The notes below the pieces were generated by a model. That model saw nothing but the letters and a program-made list of their open reading frames with translations, had not been told where the DNA came from and did no database searches. From GCA-2731375 sp964462145 (GTDB lineage Bacteria; Pseudomonadota; Alphaproteobacteria; GCA-2731375): a stretch of 23,329 nt of DNA. The stretch is taken from the NCBI GenBank assembly GCA_964462145.1, contig CAYWYB010000042.1, forward strand, positions 1 to 23,329, read 5' to 3'. Shown here in pieces: positions 1 to 7,918 of this stretch; the stretch's first letter is position 1, and each line of letters begins with the position of its first letter. A program made the translations under genes and the position numbers.

Positions 1-721
1 CCTCCAACACCTTTTGATGACGGCGCTGGACGGAGCAATCGCGTTCGAACAAATGCACCACGTTGCCCTGTTGATCGGCGAAGACCTGAATTTCAATATG
101 CCGGGGACGCTCGAGAAACTTCTCCACCAGAACCTTGTCATCACCGAACGACGACAGGCCCTCGCGGCGGGCGCCTTTCAGGGCCGTGGCAAACTTGCCG
201 GCGGCGTTAACCTGGCGCATGCCCTTGCCGCCGCCGCCCAGGACCGCCTTGATCAGAACCGGATAGCCGATCTCATCCGCCGCCTTGGTCAGCACCTCGT
301 CATCCTGATCATCGCCGTGATAACCGGGGACAACGGGAACATCGGCCTGTTGCATCAAAGCCTTGGCCGCCGCCTTTTCGCCCATGGCCCGGATGGCCGA
401 AGCCGGCGGGCCGATAAAGGTGATATTGGCCGCCGCGCAGGCTTCGGCAAAGGCCTCGTTCTCGGCCAGGAAGCCATAGCCGGGATGGATCGCCTCGGCG
501 CCGGTGCGTTGCGCCGCATCGATAATCCGATCAATCAATAGATAGCTTTCCTGCACCGGCGCCGGTCCGATCAGCACCGCCTCGTCCGCCATGGCCACAT
601 GCATGGCATTTGCATCGGCCTCGGAATAGACGGCAACGGTGGCCGCGCCCATGCGGTGTGCGGTGCGCATGACCCGGCAGGCGATCTCACCCCGGTTGGC
701 TATCAATATTTTACGAAACAT
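1..721 (-). CDS. liuD: Methylcrotonyl-CoA carboxylase-type biotin carboxylase (alpha) subunit, N-terminal part
   Basis: This is the biotin carboxylase subunit of an acyl-CoA carboxylase. It uses ATP and bicarbonate to carboxylate biotin, and the beta subunit then passes the carboxyl group to the acyl-CoA. Only the first 240 codons lie in the window; the gene continues past the left edge, so the ATP-grasp C-terminal half and biotin carrier domain are not visible. The protein starts MFRKILIANRGEIACRVMRT, the hallmark start of the family. It continues with HPGYGFLAEN, FIGPP, the glycine-rich ATP loop KAVLGGGGKGMR and the ERDCSVQRRHQK motif near position 5-40. The start ATG at 721 lies 16 bases after the hydratase stop, so it is the last visible gene of the operon. 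The methylcrotonyl rather than propionyl or geranyl assignment comes from the LiuB- and LiuC-like neighbours and is an inference. Confidence 0.88.
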   Translation of the reverse strand, partial: MFRKILIANRGEIACRVMRTAHRMGAATVAVYSEADANAMHVAMADEAVLIGPAPVQESYLLIDRIIDAAQRTGAEAIHPGYGFLAENEAFAEACAAANITFIGPPASAIRAMGEKAAAKALMQQADVPVVPGYHGDDQDDEVLTKAADEIGYPVLIKAVLGGGGKGMRQVNAAGKFATALKGARREGLSSFGDDKVLVEKFLERPRHIEIQVFADQQGNVVHLFERDCSVQRRHQKVLE

Positions 722-737
722 CTCTGGTTTCTCTCAG

Positions 738-1535
738 CTAACCTTGTGGCACCCAGGCTGCGGGGCGTTTTTCCAGAAAAGCGGTCGCACCCTCCTGGCC
801 TTCCGGCTTGGCCCGGCTTTCCGCGATCCGCCGGGCGCTATCGACCATGACGTTGTTGTCCACGGGGCGGTTATAAACCGCCAACACCAAGGCCTTGCTG
901 TCCTGCATCGCGATCGGGCCGTTCTTTTGCATCATCTCGATCAGGCGGTCGCGCTCGGCCTCCAAGGCCTCCCTGTCCGCCACCACCTCGTGCAGCAGGC
1001 CCAGTTCCTTGCCCTTGTGGGCGTCGATGCGCTCGGCGGTAACAAACCAGCGGCGTGCCTGGCGCACCCCCATGGCCTGCACCACATAGGGCGCGATAGT
1101 ACCAGGGATCAGACCCAGCTTGACTTCCGATAGGGTGAACGAGGCGGCTTCGACGCCAATGGCGATATCGCAAACCGTGGTCATGCCCAGACCGCCGCCA
1201 TAGGCCGCGCCATTGATCAGGCCGATGACCGGCTTGGGGCAGGTAAAGATGGTGTTCAACATCTTGGCCAGCTTTTCGGCATCCGCCTGATTGTCCGCCA
1301 CGCTCCACTGCCCGGTTTCCAGCAGATAGTTGATATCGCCGCCAGCGCAGAAATGCTTGCCCGCGCCGGTCAGGGTGATGAAGCGCACCGCATCATCGGC
1401 ACCCAGATCCATGAATACTTCCGTCAGCCGGGCCTGCAACTCCACATTCAGGGCGTTGAAGATTTCCGGCCGGTTCATGGTGACCTCGGCCAAGCCATTG
1501 GCGTGTTTCTTCACCAGTACAACGTCATCACTCAT
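738..1535 (-). CDS. liuC: Enoyl-CoA hydratase/isomerase family, methylglutaconyl-CoA hydratase-like (LiuC/AtuE type)
   Basis: A crotonase-fold hydratase, 265 residues from the ATG at 1535. Its likely role is to hydrate 3-methylglutaconyl-CoA to HMG-CoA, the step after methylcrotonyl-CoA carboxylase. The oxyanion-hole motif HFCAGGD is at residues 61-67 and a second glycine motif, YGGGLGM, at 112-118. The catalytic glutamate equivalent to crotonase Glu164 is present in LSEVKLGLIPG (Glu137). The first crotonase glutamate (Glu144) is replaced by Gly, as I recall for the LiuC/AtuE subfamily; IAPYVVQAMG and ARRWFVTAER also fit that subfamily. An upstream in-frame TTG at 1565 would add ten residues, but nothing resembling a ribosome site precedes it. 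The gene sits between the carboxylase beta and alpha genes, as in known liu clusters. An acyclic-terpene (AtuE) substrate is the main alternative. Confidence 0.85.
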   Translation of the reverse strand: MSDDVVLVKKHANGLAEVTMNRPEIFNALNVELQARLTEVFMDLGADDAVRFITLTGAGKHFCAGGDINYLLETGQWSVADNQADAEKLAKMLNTIFTCPKPVIGLINGAAYGGGLGMTTVCDIAIGVEAASFTLSEVKLGLIPGTIAPYVVQAMGVRQARRWFVTAERIDAHKGKELGLLHEVVADREALEAERDRLIEMMQKNGPIAMQDSKALVLAVYNRPVDNNVMVDSARRIAESRAKPEGQEGATAFLEKRPAAWVPQG

Positions 1536-1549
1536 CTTGGGGCACTCAT
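1532..1549 (-). other. Five-codon minicistron overlapping the hydratase start
   Basis: On the minus strand an ATG at 1549-1547 opens a five-codon frame (MSAPR) that ends in TGA at 1534-1532. That stop overlaps the hydratase ATG (1535-1533) in an ATGA arrangement. The only good Shine-Dalgarno sequence here, AAGGA at 1562-1558, lies 8 bases before the mini-frame and about 22 bases before the hydratase ATG. Ribosomes may therefore load on the minicistron and restart on the hydratase. This is read directly from the sequence; translation of it is an inference. Confidence 0.35.
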
Positions 1550-1566
1550 CTAAAAAATCCTTCAAA

Positions 1567-3174
1567 CTACATACGGAAGACGCCGAAGTTGGTCGGCTCC
1601 ACCGGCGCGTTCAACGATGCGGACAGGGCCAGGCCCAGCACGTTGCGGGTTTCCGATGGGTCGATCAGGCCGTCGTCCCAGCCCCGCGCGGTGGCGAAAT
1701 AGGGCGAGCTTTGTTCGGTGAACTGATCGATGATCGGCTGCTTAAATTCGGCCTCCGCTTCCGCGCTCCATTCCTCGCCCTGACGCTCCAGCCCGGCCCG
1801 GCGCACCGTGGCCAGGACACCGGCGGCCTGATCCGGCCCCATCAGGGCCAGCGAAGCACTGGGCCACATCCACAAGAACCTAGGGCTATAGGCCCGGCCG
1901 CACATGCCGTAGTTGCCCGCACCATACGAACCACCGGTGATAATGGTATATTTCGGCACCTTGGTGGTGGAAACGGCCGTTACCAGCTTGGCCCCATCCT
2001 TGGCGATCCCGCCGGCTTCGTATTTCTGCCCGACCATGAAGCCCGAGATATTCTGCAAAAAGACCAGGGGAATATTCCGCTGGCTGCAAAGCTCGATGAA
2101 ATGGGCGCCTTTCAGGGCGGATTCCGAAAACAGGATGCCGTTATTGGCGACAATACCCACCGGATAGCCCCAGACATGGGCAAAGCCACAGACCAGCGTG
2201 GTGCCATAAAGGCGCTTGAATTCGTCAAATTCGCTGCCGTCAACGATGCGCGCGATCACTTCATGCACATCATAGGGCTGGCGCACATCCTGGGGCAGGA
2301 TACCGAACAGCTCCTTGGGATCATAGGCGGGCGGACTTGGCGTTTTGACGTCCCAGGAACAATGTTTGACCCGGTTCAGATTGGAGACAATCTGCCGGGC
2401 GATGGCCAGGGCGTGGCGGTCATCCATGGCATAGTGATCGGTCACGCCCGAGGTCCGCGAATGCAAATCGGCGCCGCCGAGATCCTCCGCCGAGACTTCC
2501 TCTCCCGTGGCCGCCTTGACCAACGGCGGGCCGCCGAGAAAGATCGTGCCTTGTTCGCGCACGATGATGCTTTCGTCCGACATGGCCGGCACATAGGCGC
2601 CGCCGGCGGTGCACGATCCCATAACCACGGCGATCTGCGGGATACCCTTGGCGGACATGTTGGCCTGGTTGAAGAAAATCCGGCCAAAATGATCCCGGTC
2701 CGGAAACACGTCGGGCCATTGCGGCAGGTTGGCGCCGCCCGAATCCACCAGGTAGATGCAAGGCAGATGGTTCTGCTCCGCCACTTCCTGGGCCCGGACA
2801 TGCTTTTTCACGGTCATGGGATAATAGGTCCCGCCCTTGACCGTGGCGTCGTTGGCAATAATCAGGCATTCGCGGCCTGAAACCCGGCCAATCCCGGTGA
2901 TTACGCCGGCGGAGGGGATATCCTCGTCATAGAGCTCCCACGCCGCCAGTTGCTGCAATTCCAGAAACGGCGCGCCCGGATCAAGCAGCGAGCGGATGCG
3001 CTCCCTGGTCGACAGCTTGCCCCGATCCACATGCCGTTGTCGGGAACGCTCGCCGCCGCCCAGTTTTACCTGGGCGACGGCGGCGCGTAACGCCGACAGC
3101 TTGTCTTCCATATGGGCATAGTTCGCCTCGTATTCAGGCGAACGGGTTTGCACCTTGCTGGTGATCACCGTCAT
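1567..3174 (-). CDS. liuB: Methylcrotonyl-CoA carboxylase-type carboxyltransferase (beta) subunit
   Basis: A 535-residue acyl-CoA carboxyltransferase that moves the carboxyl group from biotin to an acyl-CoA, probably 3-methylcrotonyl-CoA from leucine breakdown. It has the two crotonase-like halves of the family. The N half carries LSTRERI, ELYDEDIPSAGVITGIG, NDATVKGGTYYPMTVKKH, SGGANLP and GSCTAGGAYVPAMSDE. The segment GGADLHSRTSGVTDHYA is characteristic of MCC beta chains. The C half has GFMVGQKYE and GSYGAGNYGMCGRAY, the CoA and biotin-site glycine loops. Length is normal for the family. The start ATG at 3174 follows a weak GAGG, 32 bases after the TrpB-like stop. Geranyl-CoA carboxylase beta is the nearest alternative; a single active-site Phe/Gly position separates the two in Pseudomonas and would need alignment. 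Confidence 0.9.
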   Translation of the reverse strand: MTVITSKVQTRSPEYEANYAHMEDKLSALRAAVAQVKLGGGERSRQRHVDRGKLSTRERIRSLLDPGAPFLELQQLAAWELYDEDIPSAGVITGIGRVSGRECLIIANDATVKGGTYYPMTVKKHVRAQEVAEQNHLPCIYLVDSGGANLPQWPDVFPDRDHFGRIFFNQANMSAKGIPQIAVVMGSCTAGGAYVPAMSDESIIVREQGTIFLGGPPLVKAATGEEVSAEDLGGADLHSRTSGVTDHYAMDDRHALAIARQIVSNLNRVKHCSWDVKTPSPPAYDPKELFGILPQDVRQPYDVHEVIARIVDGSEFDEFKRLYGTTLVCGFAHVWGYPVGIVANNGILFSESALKGAHFIELCSQRNIPLVFLQNISGFMVGQKYEAGGIAKDGAKLVTAVSTTKVPKYTIITGGSYGAGNYGMCGRAYSPRFLWMWPSASLALMGPDQAAGVLATVRRAGLERQGEEWSAEAEAEFKQPIIDQFTEQSSPYFATARGWDDGLIDPSETRNVLGLALSASLNAPVEPTNFGVFRM

Positions 3175-3206
3175 CGTCGCAAAACCTCAACTTTGGAAAC
3201 CGGGGC

Positions 3207-4574
3207 TTACTCCGCCGCCACCTGTGGCAAGGCAGCTAGGGCCGCTTGCAAGGCGTCTTCGTCGTAATCGCGGTCTTCCAGGTTGCCGGCGAAGTAATCC
3301 GTATAGGCGGCCATGTCGAAATGGCCATGACCCGACAGATTGAACAGGATTGTCTTGGCGGTGCCTTCCTGCTTGCACTGTTCCGCCTGCTCGAACACCG
3401 CGCGGATGGCGTGGCTGGATTCAGGCGCGGGCACGATGCCTTCGCTGCGGGCGAATTTCACCGCCGCATCGAAGCAACCAGTCTGTTGATAAGCAGCCGC
3501 CTCGATCAGGCCCAGATCCTTGACATGGCTGACGATGCCGGACATGCCGTGATAGCGCAGGCCGCCGGCATGGAACCCTGGCGGCATGAATGAAGAGCCC
3601 AGGGTGTACATCTTGACCAGCGGCGTCAGGTTGCCCGTATCGCCGAAATCATAGGCGTAAGTGCCCCGCGTCAGCGACGGACAGGCAGCTGGCTCGGACG
3701 CAATGATCCGCACATTCTTGCCGCCACGCAGTTGCGCGCCCAGGAACGGGAACGCCAGGCCGGCGAAATTACTGCCGCCACCCGCACAGCCGATGACGAT
3801 ATCGGGATAATCATCGGCCATTTCCATCTGCGCGATGGCCTCGACGCCGATCACCGATTGGTGCAGCAGCACATGGTTCAGCACGCTGCCCAGGGAATAT
3901 TTCGTATCGTCGCGCTGGGCCGCCAGTTCCACCGCCTCGGAAATGGCAATGCCCAGGCTGCCTGGCGAATTCGGATCCTGGGCCAGGATCGCCTTGCCGG
4001 ATTCGGTCCGATCCGTAGGCGAGGCATAACAAGTCGCGCCATAGGTCTCCATCAAGGCCCGGCGATAGGGCTTTTGATTGTAGGAAACCTTGACCATGTA
4101 GACCTCAACCTCCAGGCCGAACAGGTTGCCGGCATAGGCCAGGGACGAACCCCATTGCCCGGCGCCGGTTTCCGTGGTCAGGCGTTTGACGCCCTCTTCC
4201 TTGTTATAAAAGGCTTGCGCCACGGAAGTATTCGGCTTGTGGCTGCCAGCGGGGCTGACGCCCTCGTATTTGTAATAAATCCGGGCCGGGGTATCGAGGG
4301 CCTTTTCCAGGCGACGGGCCCGGTGCAGGGGCGAAGGCCGCCACTGGCGGTAAACCTCGCGCACGGGTTCGGGAATTTCGATCTCCCGCTCGGTGCTGAC
4401 TTCCTGGCCGATCAGGGCCATGGGAAACAGCGGCGCCAGATCGTCGGGGCCAACAGGTTGGCCGGTGCCCGGGTGCAGCACGGGAGGCATGGGCTCGGGC
4501 AGGTCAGCCGCCAGATTATACCAAGTTTTTGGCAGCTTCTCTTCTTCCAGAAGATATTTGATTTGATCACTCAT
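3207..4574 (-). CDS. TrpB2-like pyridoxal-phosphate enzyme (tryptophan synthase beta-like)
   Basis: A 455-residue fold-type II PLP enzyme of the TrpB-related (TrpB2) family. From the ATG at 4574 the PLP lysine is Lys113 in AGSHKPNTS. The catalytic-glutamate segment ETGAGQWGSS is at 135-144 and the phosphate-binding loop CAGGGSNF at 263-270. The long N-terminal extension (PPVLHPGTGQPVGP) is typical of TrpB2 and absent from TrpB1. The ATG was chosen because GGAGG lies 8 bases upstream; an in-frame TTG at 4589 would start inside that site. No trpA, trpC or other tryptophan gene is nearby. Instead it lies between a methyltransferase and the carboxyltransferase genes, with gaps of 39 and 32 bases. 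TrpB2 can make tryptophan from indole and serine, but the setting suggests another beta-replacement or elimination reaction, which I cannot name. Confidence 0.88.
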   Translation of the reverse strand: MSDQIKYLLEEEKLPKTWYNLAADLPEPMPPVLHPGTGQPVGPDDLAPLFPMALIGQEVSTEREIEIPEPVREVYRQWRPSPLHRARRLEKALDTPARIYYKYEGVSPAGSHKPNTSVAQAFYNKEEGVKRLTTETGAGQWGSSLAYAGNLFGLEVEVYMVKVSYNQKPYRRALMETYGATCYASPTDRTESGKAILAQDPNSPGSLGIAISEAVELAAQRDDTKYSLGSVLNHVLLHQSVIGVEAIAQMEMADDYPDIVIGCAGGGSNFAGLAFPFLGAQLRGGKNVRIIASEPAACPSLTRGTYAYDFGDTGNLTPLVKMYTLGSSFMPPGFHAGGLRYHGMSGIVSHVKDLGLIEAAAYQQTGCFDAAVKFARSEGIVPAPESSHAIRAVFEQAEQCKQEGTAKTILFNLSGHGHFDMAAYTDYFAGNLEDRDYDEDALQAALAALPQVAAE

Positions 4575-4613
4575 TGTGTACGCCTCCAATCAATTAGAAG
4601 CGCGCAGCATAGT

Positions 4614-5264
4614 TCAATAATCCACCATCCGCCAGACGCTGGCGTTGCGTAAATCACTATCTTCGAGGGCCGATGTGGTCGGCACCGCATAGCTTGCCAA
4701 TTGCTCCAGTCCTTGCCGGGGCAGAAACGTCCTTTGCGGGTCGCCGATCAGGATTTCCACACCCGTTTCATGCAAACCACGCAGCCAGGCTTCCAAATGC
4801 TTGGCCAGGGGTTGCTCAAAGAACAGATCGCCGATCATCACCAAATCCCAGTCCACCGACCGCCCCACCAGATCTTCCGCCGTGGTGTCCAGGATCATAC
4901 CGTTCAATTCAGCATTCAACTCGGTGGCGGCAATGGCGAAAGGATCCGTATCCGCCGCCAATACAGCGTCCGCCCGCATCATGGCCGCAGCGATCGCCTC
5001 CAGCCCGCAGCCGGCGCCCACATCCAGGATCGCCTTGCCCCGCGCCACGCCGGGCTCATCAAGCAGATAGCGCGCCAAAGCCTGCCCCCCGGCCCAGGCA
5101 AAGGCCCAATAGGGCAAGGGCACGCCGGCGGCCTCCCGTTCCTCGTCATTCATCTGCCAGATCGGCATCTCCTCCGAGGCCAGATGCAGGCGAATTTCAG
5201 GCAGCAACTCGGGCGATTGCACAACCGTGTTGGCGGCGATAAAGCTTGCCCTATCCGTGCTCAC
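4614..5264 (-). CDS. Class I SAM methyltransferase, ETF-beta lysine methyltransferase-like (METTL20 family)
   Basis: A 216-residue seven-beta-strand methyltransferase. The SAM motif I is LDVGAGCG (80-87), followed by an acidic strand-2 end AADTDP (103-108). The segment PYWAFAWAGGQALARYLL (51-68) and the post-motif GDLFFE (145-150) are characteristic of the METTL20/ETFBKMT group. Members of that group, including one from Agrobacterium, trimethylate lysines of the electron-transfer flavoprotein beta subunit and so tune electron flow from acyl-CoA dehydrogenases. The start is GTG at 5264, which overlaps the amidase stop (GTGA), implying coupled translation. Finding it inside an acyl-CoA operon fits an ETF-linked role. 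Another protein target, or a PrmA-like activity, remains possible. Confidence 0.8.
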   Translation of the reverse strand: MSTDRASFIAANTVVQSPELLPEIRLHLASEEMPIWQMNDEEREAAGVPLPYWAFAWAGGQALARYLLDEPGVARGKAILDVGAGCGLEAIAAAMMRADAVLAADTDPFAIAATELNAELNGMILDTTAEDLVGRSVDWDLVMIGDLFFEQPLAKHLEAWLRGLHETGVEILIGDPQRTFLPRQGLEQLASYAVPTTSALEDSDLRNASVWRMVDY

Positions 5265-6610
5265 GAAAGCGCGGGCGCGATACAGGCCTCAACCGCCAGG
5301 CCAATTTGCAACAGGTGGCGGTCGCCCATGGTCTCACCCATCATGGCGAAACCGACCGGGGCACCGCCCGGTTCATGGCAGGGCACGGTTAACGCACAAC
5401 GGTCCAGAAAATTGGCGACAAGCGTGTTGCGCAGCAACAACTTGGTGGTATCCAGCCAAGCATCCGGGTCGGACACTTCATCAATGGGGCGGGCCACCAC
5501 GGGCACCGTTGGCATAATGATGGCGTCGTAGGGCGCGGTAATCCTGTTCGCCGTCGCCATCATCTCAGCCCGGATATCAATCAGGTCCAGATAGTCGGCG
5601 GCGGTCCACCGATCACCCATGCGAATACGGGCGGCGACGTTCTGATCATACTGGTTTTCGGCCCGCGCCAAGATTTCACGGTGATGAGCATAGGCCTCGG
5701 CGGTGGAAAAGCCGCCAATCCGGTTGATCACCGGCATTCTTGCCAACTCGGCGAAATTGATCTCGATGATCTGCGCCCCTGCCGCCGAAAGCTTGCTCAA
5801 GGCAGCCTGAAATCCGCCGGCAACGGTGTCGTCCATATCGTCAAGCACCAGATATTTGGGCACCGCAAGACGCAGCCCTTGCATGGGCCTGGGCGTCAGC
5901 GCGGGCGGCGTCTCGCCAGCAAACACCGCATCCACCAGGACACAACAGGCCGCCGTCGGGGCCAGGGGACCAACGGAATCCAGCGTCCGCGACAAGGGAT
6001 AAATGCCCTCGGTGGGCACCCGGCGAGCCGTTGGTTTAAAGCCAGCCAAGCCGCAAAGTGCCGCCGGAATGCGGACCGAACCGGCGGTATCGGTGCCCAG
6101 AGCCGCGGCAGCCATACCGTCGGTAACTGAAACAGCGGCGCCAGAGGACGACCCGCCCGGAATGCGGCCCGTATCCCGATCCCAGGCGTTCTTTGGCGTG
6201 CCGTAATGGGCATTGGTCCCCGGCGCGCCCATGGCGAACTCCACCATGTTGGTGCGTCCGGTAATCACAGCGCCCGCCGCCCGCAGACGAGCCACGGTGG
6301 GGGCATCCTGCACCGCCGGGTCCGCGTCTTGGTGAACGATCGAACCGGCCAGGGTGACCTCGCCGGCCACATCGCATAGATCCTTGATGGAAACGGGAAT
6401 ACCGGCCAAGGGCGAAGCCACAATGCCGTTAGCGCGGGCCTCGTCGGAGGCCCTGGCCGTGGCAAGGGCCGCATCGTGATAGACCTTGATAAAGGCGCGC
6501 TGCCCCTCCCCCGCCGGATCATCAATAGATGCCAGGGCGGCTTCGGTCAGAGCCTGACTAGTGGTACGACCTGCAGCCAGATCAGCGGCTATATCAGCAA
6601 GGCTTTGCAT
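5261..6610 (-). CDS. Amidase (amidase-signature family)
   Basis: A 449-residue amidase-signature hydrolase, which cleaves an amide or carbamoyl bond to give a carboxylate and ammonia or an amine. The Ser-cisSer-Lys triad is visible: Lys76 in VSIKDL, the cis-serine in GGSSSGA (152-158) and the nucleophile Ser178 in DTAGSVRIPA. The GRTNMVEFAMG and LAGFKPT blocks also match the family. There is no GatB partner nearby and no signal peptide, so it is probably a cytoplasmic catabolic amidase, not GatA. The ATG at 6610 overlaps the last base of the CoA-transferase stop (TAATG). Its place next to a CoA-transferase suggests that the acid it releases may be activated to a CoA ester; this is an inference and the substrate is unknown. 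Confidence 0.87.
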   Translation of the reverse strand: MQSLADIAADLAAGRTTSQALTEAALASIDDPAGEGQRAFIKVYHDAALATARASDEARANGIVASPLAGIPVSIKDLCDVAGEVTLAGSIVHQDADPAVQDAPTVARLRAAGAVITGRTNMVEFAMGAPGTNAHYGTPKNAWDRDTGRIPGGSSSGAAVSVTDGMAAAALGTDTAGSVRIPAALCGLAGFKPTARRVPTEGIYPLSRTLDSVGPLAPTAACCVLVDAVFAGETPPALTPRPMQGLRLAVPKYLVLDDMDDTVAGGFQAALSKLSAAGAQIIEINFAELARMPVINRIGGFSTAEAYAHHREILARAENQYDQNVAARIRMGDRWTAADYLDLIDIRAEMMATANRITAPYDAIIMPTVPVVARPIDEVSDPDAWLDTTKLLLRNTLVANFLDRCALTVPCHEPGGAPVGFAMMGETMGDRHLLQIGLAVEACIAPALS

Positions 6611-7803
6611 TAGACCGCGCCACTTGCATGCAGGTCCGCTATCTCTTCCGGCGCATAGCCCAACTCGCCCAGGATCTCGTCCGTATGCTCGCCCAATTCA
6701 GGCGTGGCGCGGTTGATTTCCGATGGCGTACGGCTCAGCTCGACGGCCTGGCCGACCAGTTCCTGATGGCCCAGATGGGCATTTTCAACCGGCTGCGCCA
6801 TTTTCAGATGCTTGACCTGAGGATCGGCGAAAACCTGATCGATGCTATAGATCGGGCCACAGGGTACGCCGGCCTCGTTCAGGATATCGACCCATTCGGC
6901 GCTGGATTTGGTCGCCGTAACCGCCTCGATACGCTGGTTCAGGGCATCACGGTTTTTCGAGCGTGTAACGCCATCGGCAAAGCGTTCATCGGTGCCCAGG
7001 TCGGGCTGACCCAAAACATCGACCAGCCGGGCATAGATTGCCGCGCCCGAGGCGGCGATATTGATATGGCCGTCGGTGGTCTTGAAGACGCCGGTGGGGA
7101 TCGAGGTGGGATGGTTGTTACCGGCCTGTTGCGGCACATCCTCGGCCAGCAGCCAGCGCGCCGCCTGGAAATCCAGCATGGCGATCTGCGATTGCAGCAA
7201 CGAGGACTTGACCCACTGTCCCTGGCCCGAGACTTCCCGCTCCAGCAAGGCAATCAGGATACCCTGGGCACAGAACAGTCCCGCCGTCAGGTCGGCCACG
7301 GGAATGCCGACCCGCATGGGTCCCGCACCCGGTTTGCCGGTAATCGACATCAGGCCGCCCATGCCCTGGGCGATCTGGTCGAAACCGGGACGGCCCACAT
7401 AAGGGCCGTCCTGGCCAAAGCCCGAGATGGAGCCATAAACCAGGCCCGGATTAATCTCTTTCAGGCTGTCATAGTCGATCCCGAGGCGGTGCTTCACATC
7501 GGGGCGGTAGTTTTCTACCACCACATCGACCTGGGCGATCAGGCGGCGGAACACCTCCATGCCCTCGGGCGATTTCAGGTTCAGGGTCATGCCGCGTTTG
7601 TTACGGTGAATATTCTGGAAATCCGGGCCATGACGCGGCCCGCCCATGCCCTCGCCCTCGTTGGGAGAGGGCGGCGTTTCCAGCTTGATCACATCGGCGC
7701 CCCAGTCCGCCAACTGCCGCGCGGCGGTCGGTCCGGCCCGCACCCGCGTCAGATCAAGCACGCGAAATCGCGATAAAGGGCCCTGGCGGGTAACTTCAGT
7801 CAT
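6610..7803 (-). CDS. Family III CoA-transferase (CaiB/BaiF), operon-leading
   Basis: A 397-residue CaiB/BaiF-type CoA-transferase. These enzymes move CoA from an acyl-CoA donor to a carboxylate through an aspartyl anhydride. Family landmarks are LDLTRVRAGPTAARQLADWGA near the N-terminus, GADVIKLE, NKRGMTLNLKSPEG, VVVENYRPDV, the YGSISGFGQDGP stretch and the likely catalytic Asp142 in PGFDQIAQGMGG. The ATG at 7803 was chosen over an in-frame TTG ten codons upstream because AGGAAG stands 5 bases before it. It is the first gene of the seven-gene minus-strand operon, and its stop overlaps the amidase start by one base. The substrate is unknown; a role at the entry of the pathway is inferred from gene order. 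Confidence 0.9.
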   Translation of the reverse strand: MTEVTRQGPLSRFRVLDLTRVRAGPTAARQLADWGADVIKLETPPSPNEGEGMGGPRHGPDFQNIHRNKRGMTLNLKSPEGMEVFRRLIAQVDVVVENYRPDVKHRLGIDYDSLKEINPGLVYGSISGFGQDGPYVGRPGFDQIAQGMGGLMSITGKPGAGPMRVGIPVADLTAGLFCAQGILIALLEREVSGQGQWVKSSLLQSQIAMLDFQAARWLLAEDVPQQAGNNHPTSIPTGVFKTTDGHINIAASGAAIYARLVDVLGQPDLGTDERFADGVTRSKNRDALNQRIEAVTATKSSAEWVDILNEAGVPCGPIYSIDQVFADPQVKHLKMAQPVENAHLGHQELVGQAVELSRTPSEINRATPELGEHTDEILGELGYAPEEIADLHASGAV

Positions 7804-7918
7804 GTTGGCTTCCTGTTGCTTTGCAGTTGGCAAATTAAAAATTCAGAGGTCATTTTGACGACCGGGCGGACATTAGCAAGGGCCATGCTCTATGATAACC
7901 TCCTTCAAGGTTGGAAAC
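7804..7918. promoter_or_regulatory. Divergent intergenic region, probable shared promoter zone
   Basis: These 115 bases separate the starts of the CoA-transferase operon (minus) and the EamA transporter (plus). They are clearly richer in A and T than the flanking genes, especially at 7830-7860. On the plus strand TATGAT at 7891-7896 is a reasonable -10 box, but no convincing -35 lies 16-18 bases upstream. On the minus strand a TTTAAT-like -10 can be drawn near 7835-7843. No clear operator palindrome was seen. That promoters for both genes lie here is inferred from gene arrangement. Confidence 0.4.

Noticed and set aside
1330..2880. 516-codon open frame on the plus strand
   Set aside because: It is opposite the carboxyltransferase and hydratase genes, whose motifs are unmistakable; it has no recognisable domains and reflects GC-rich codon bias.
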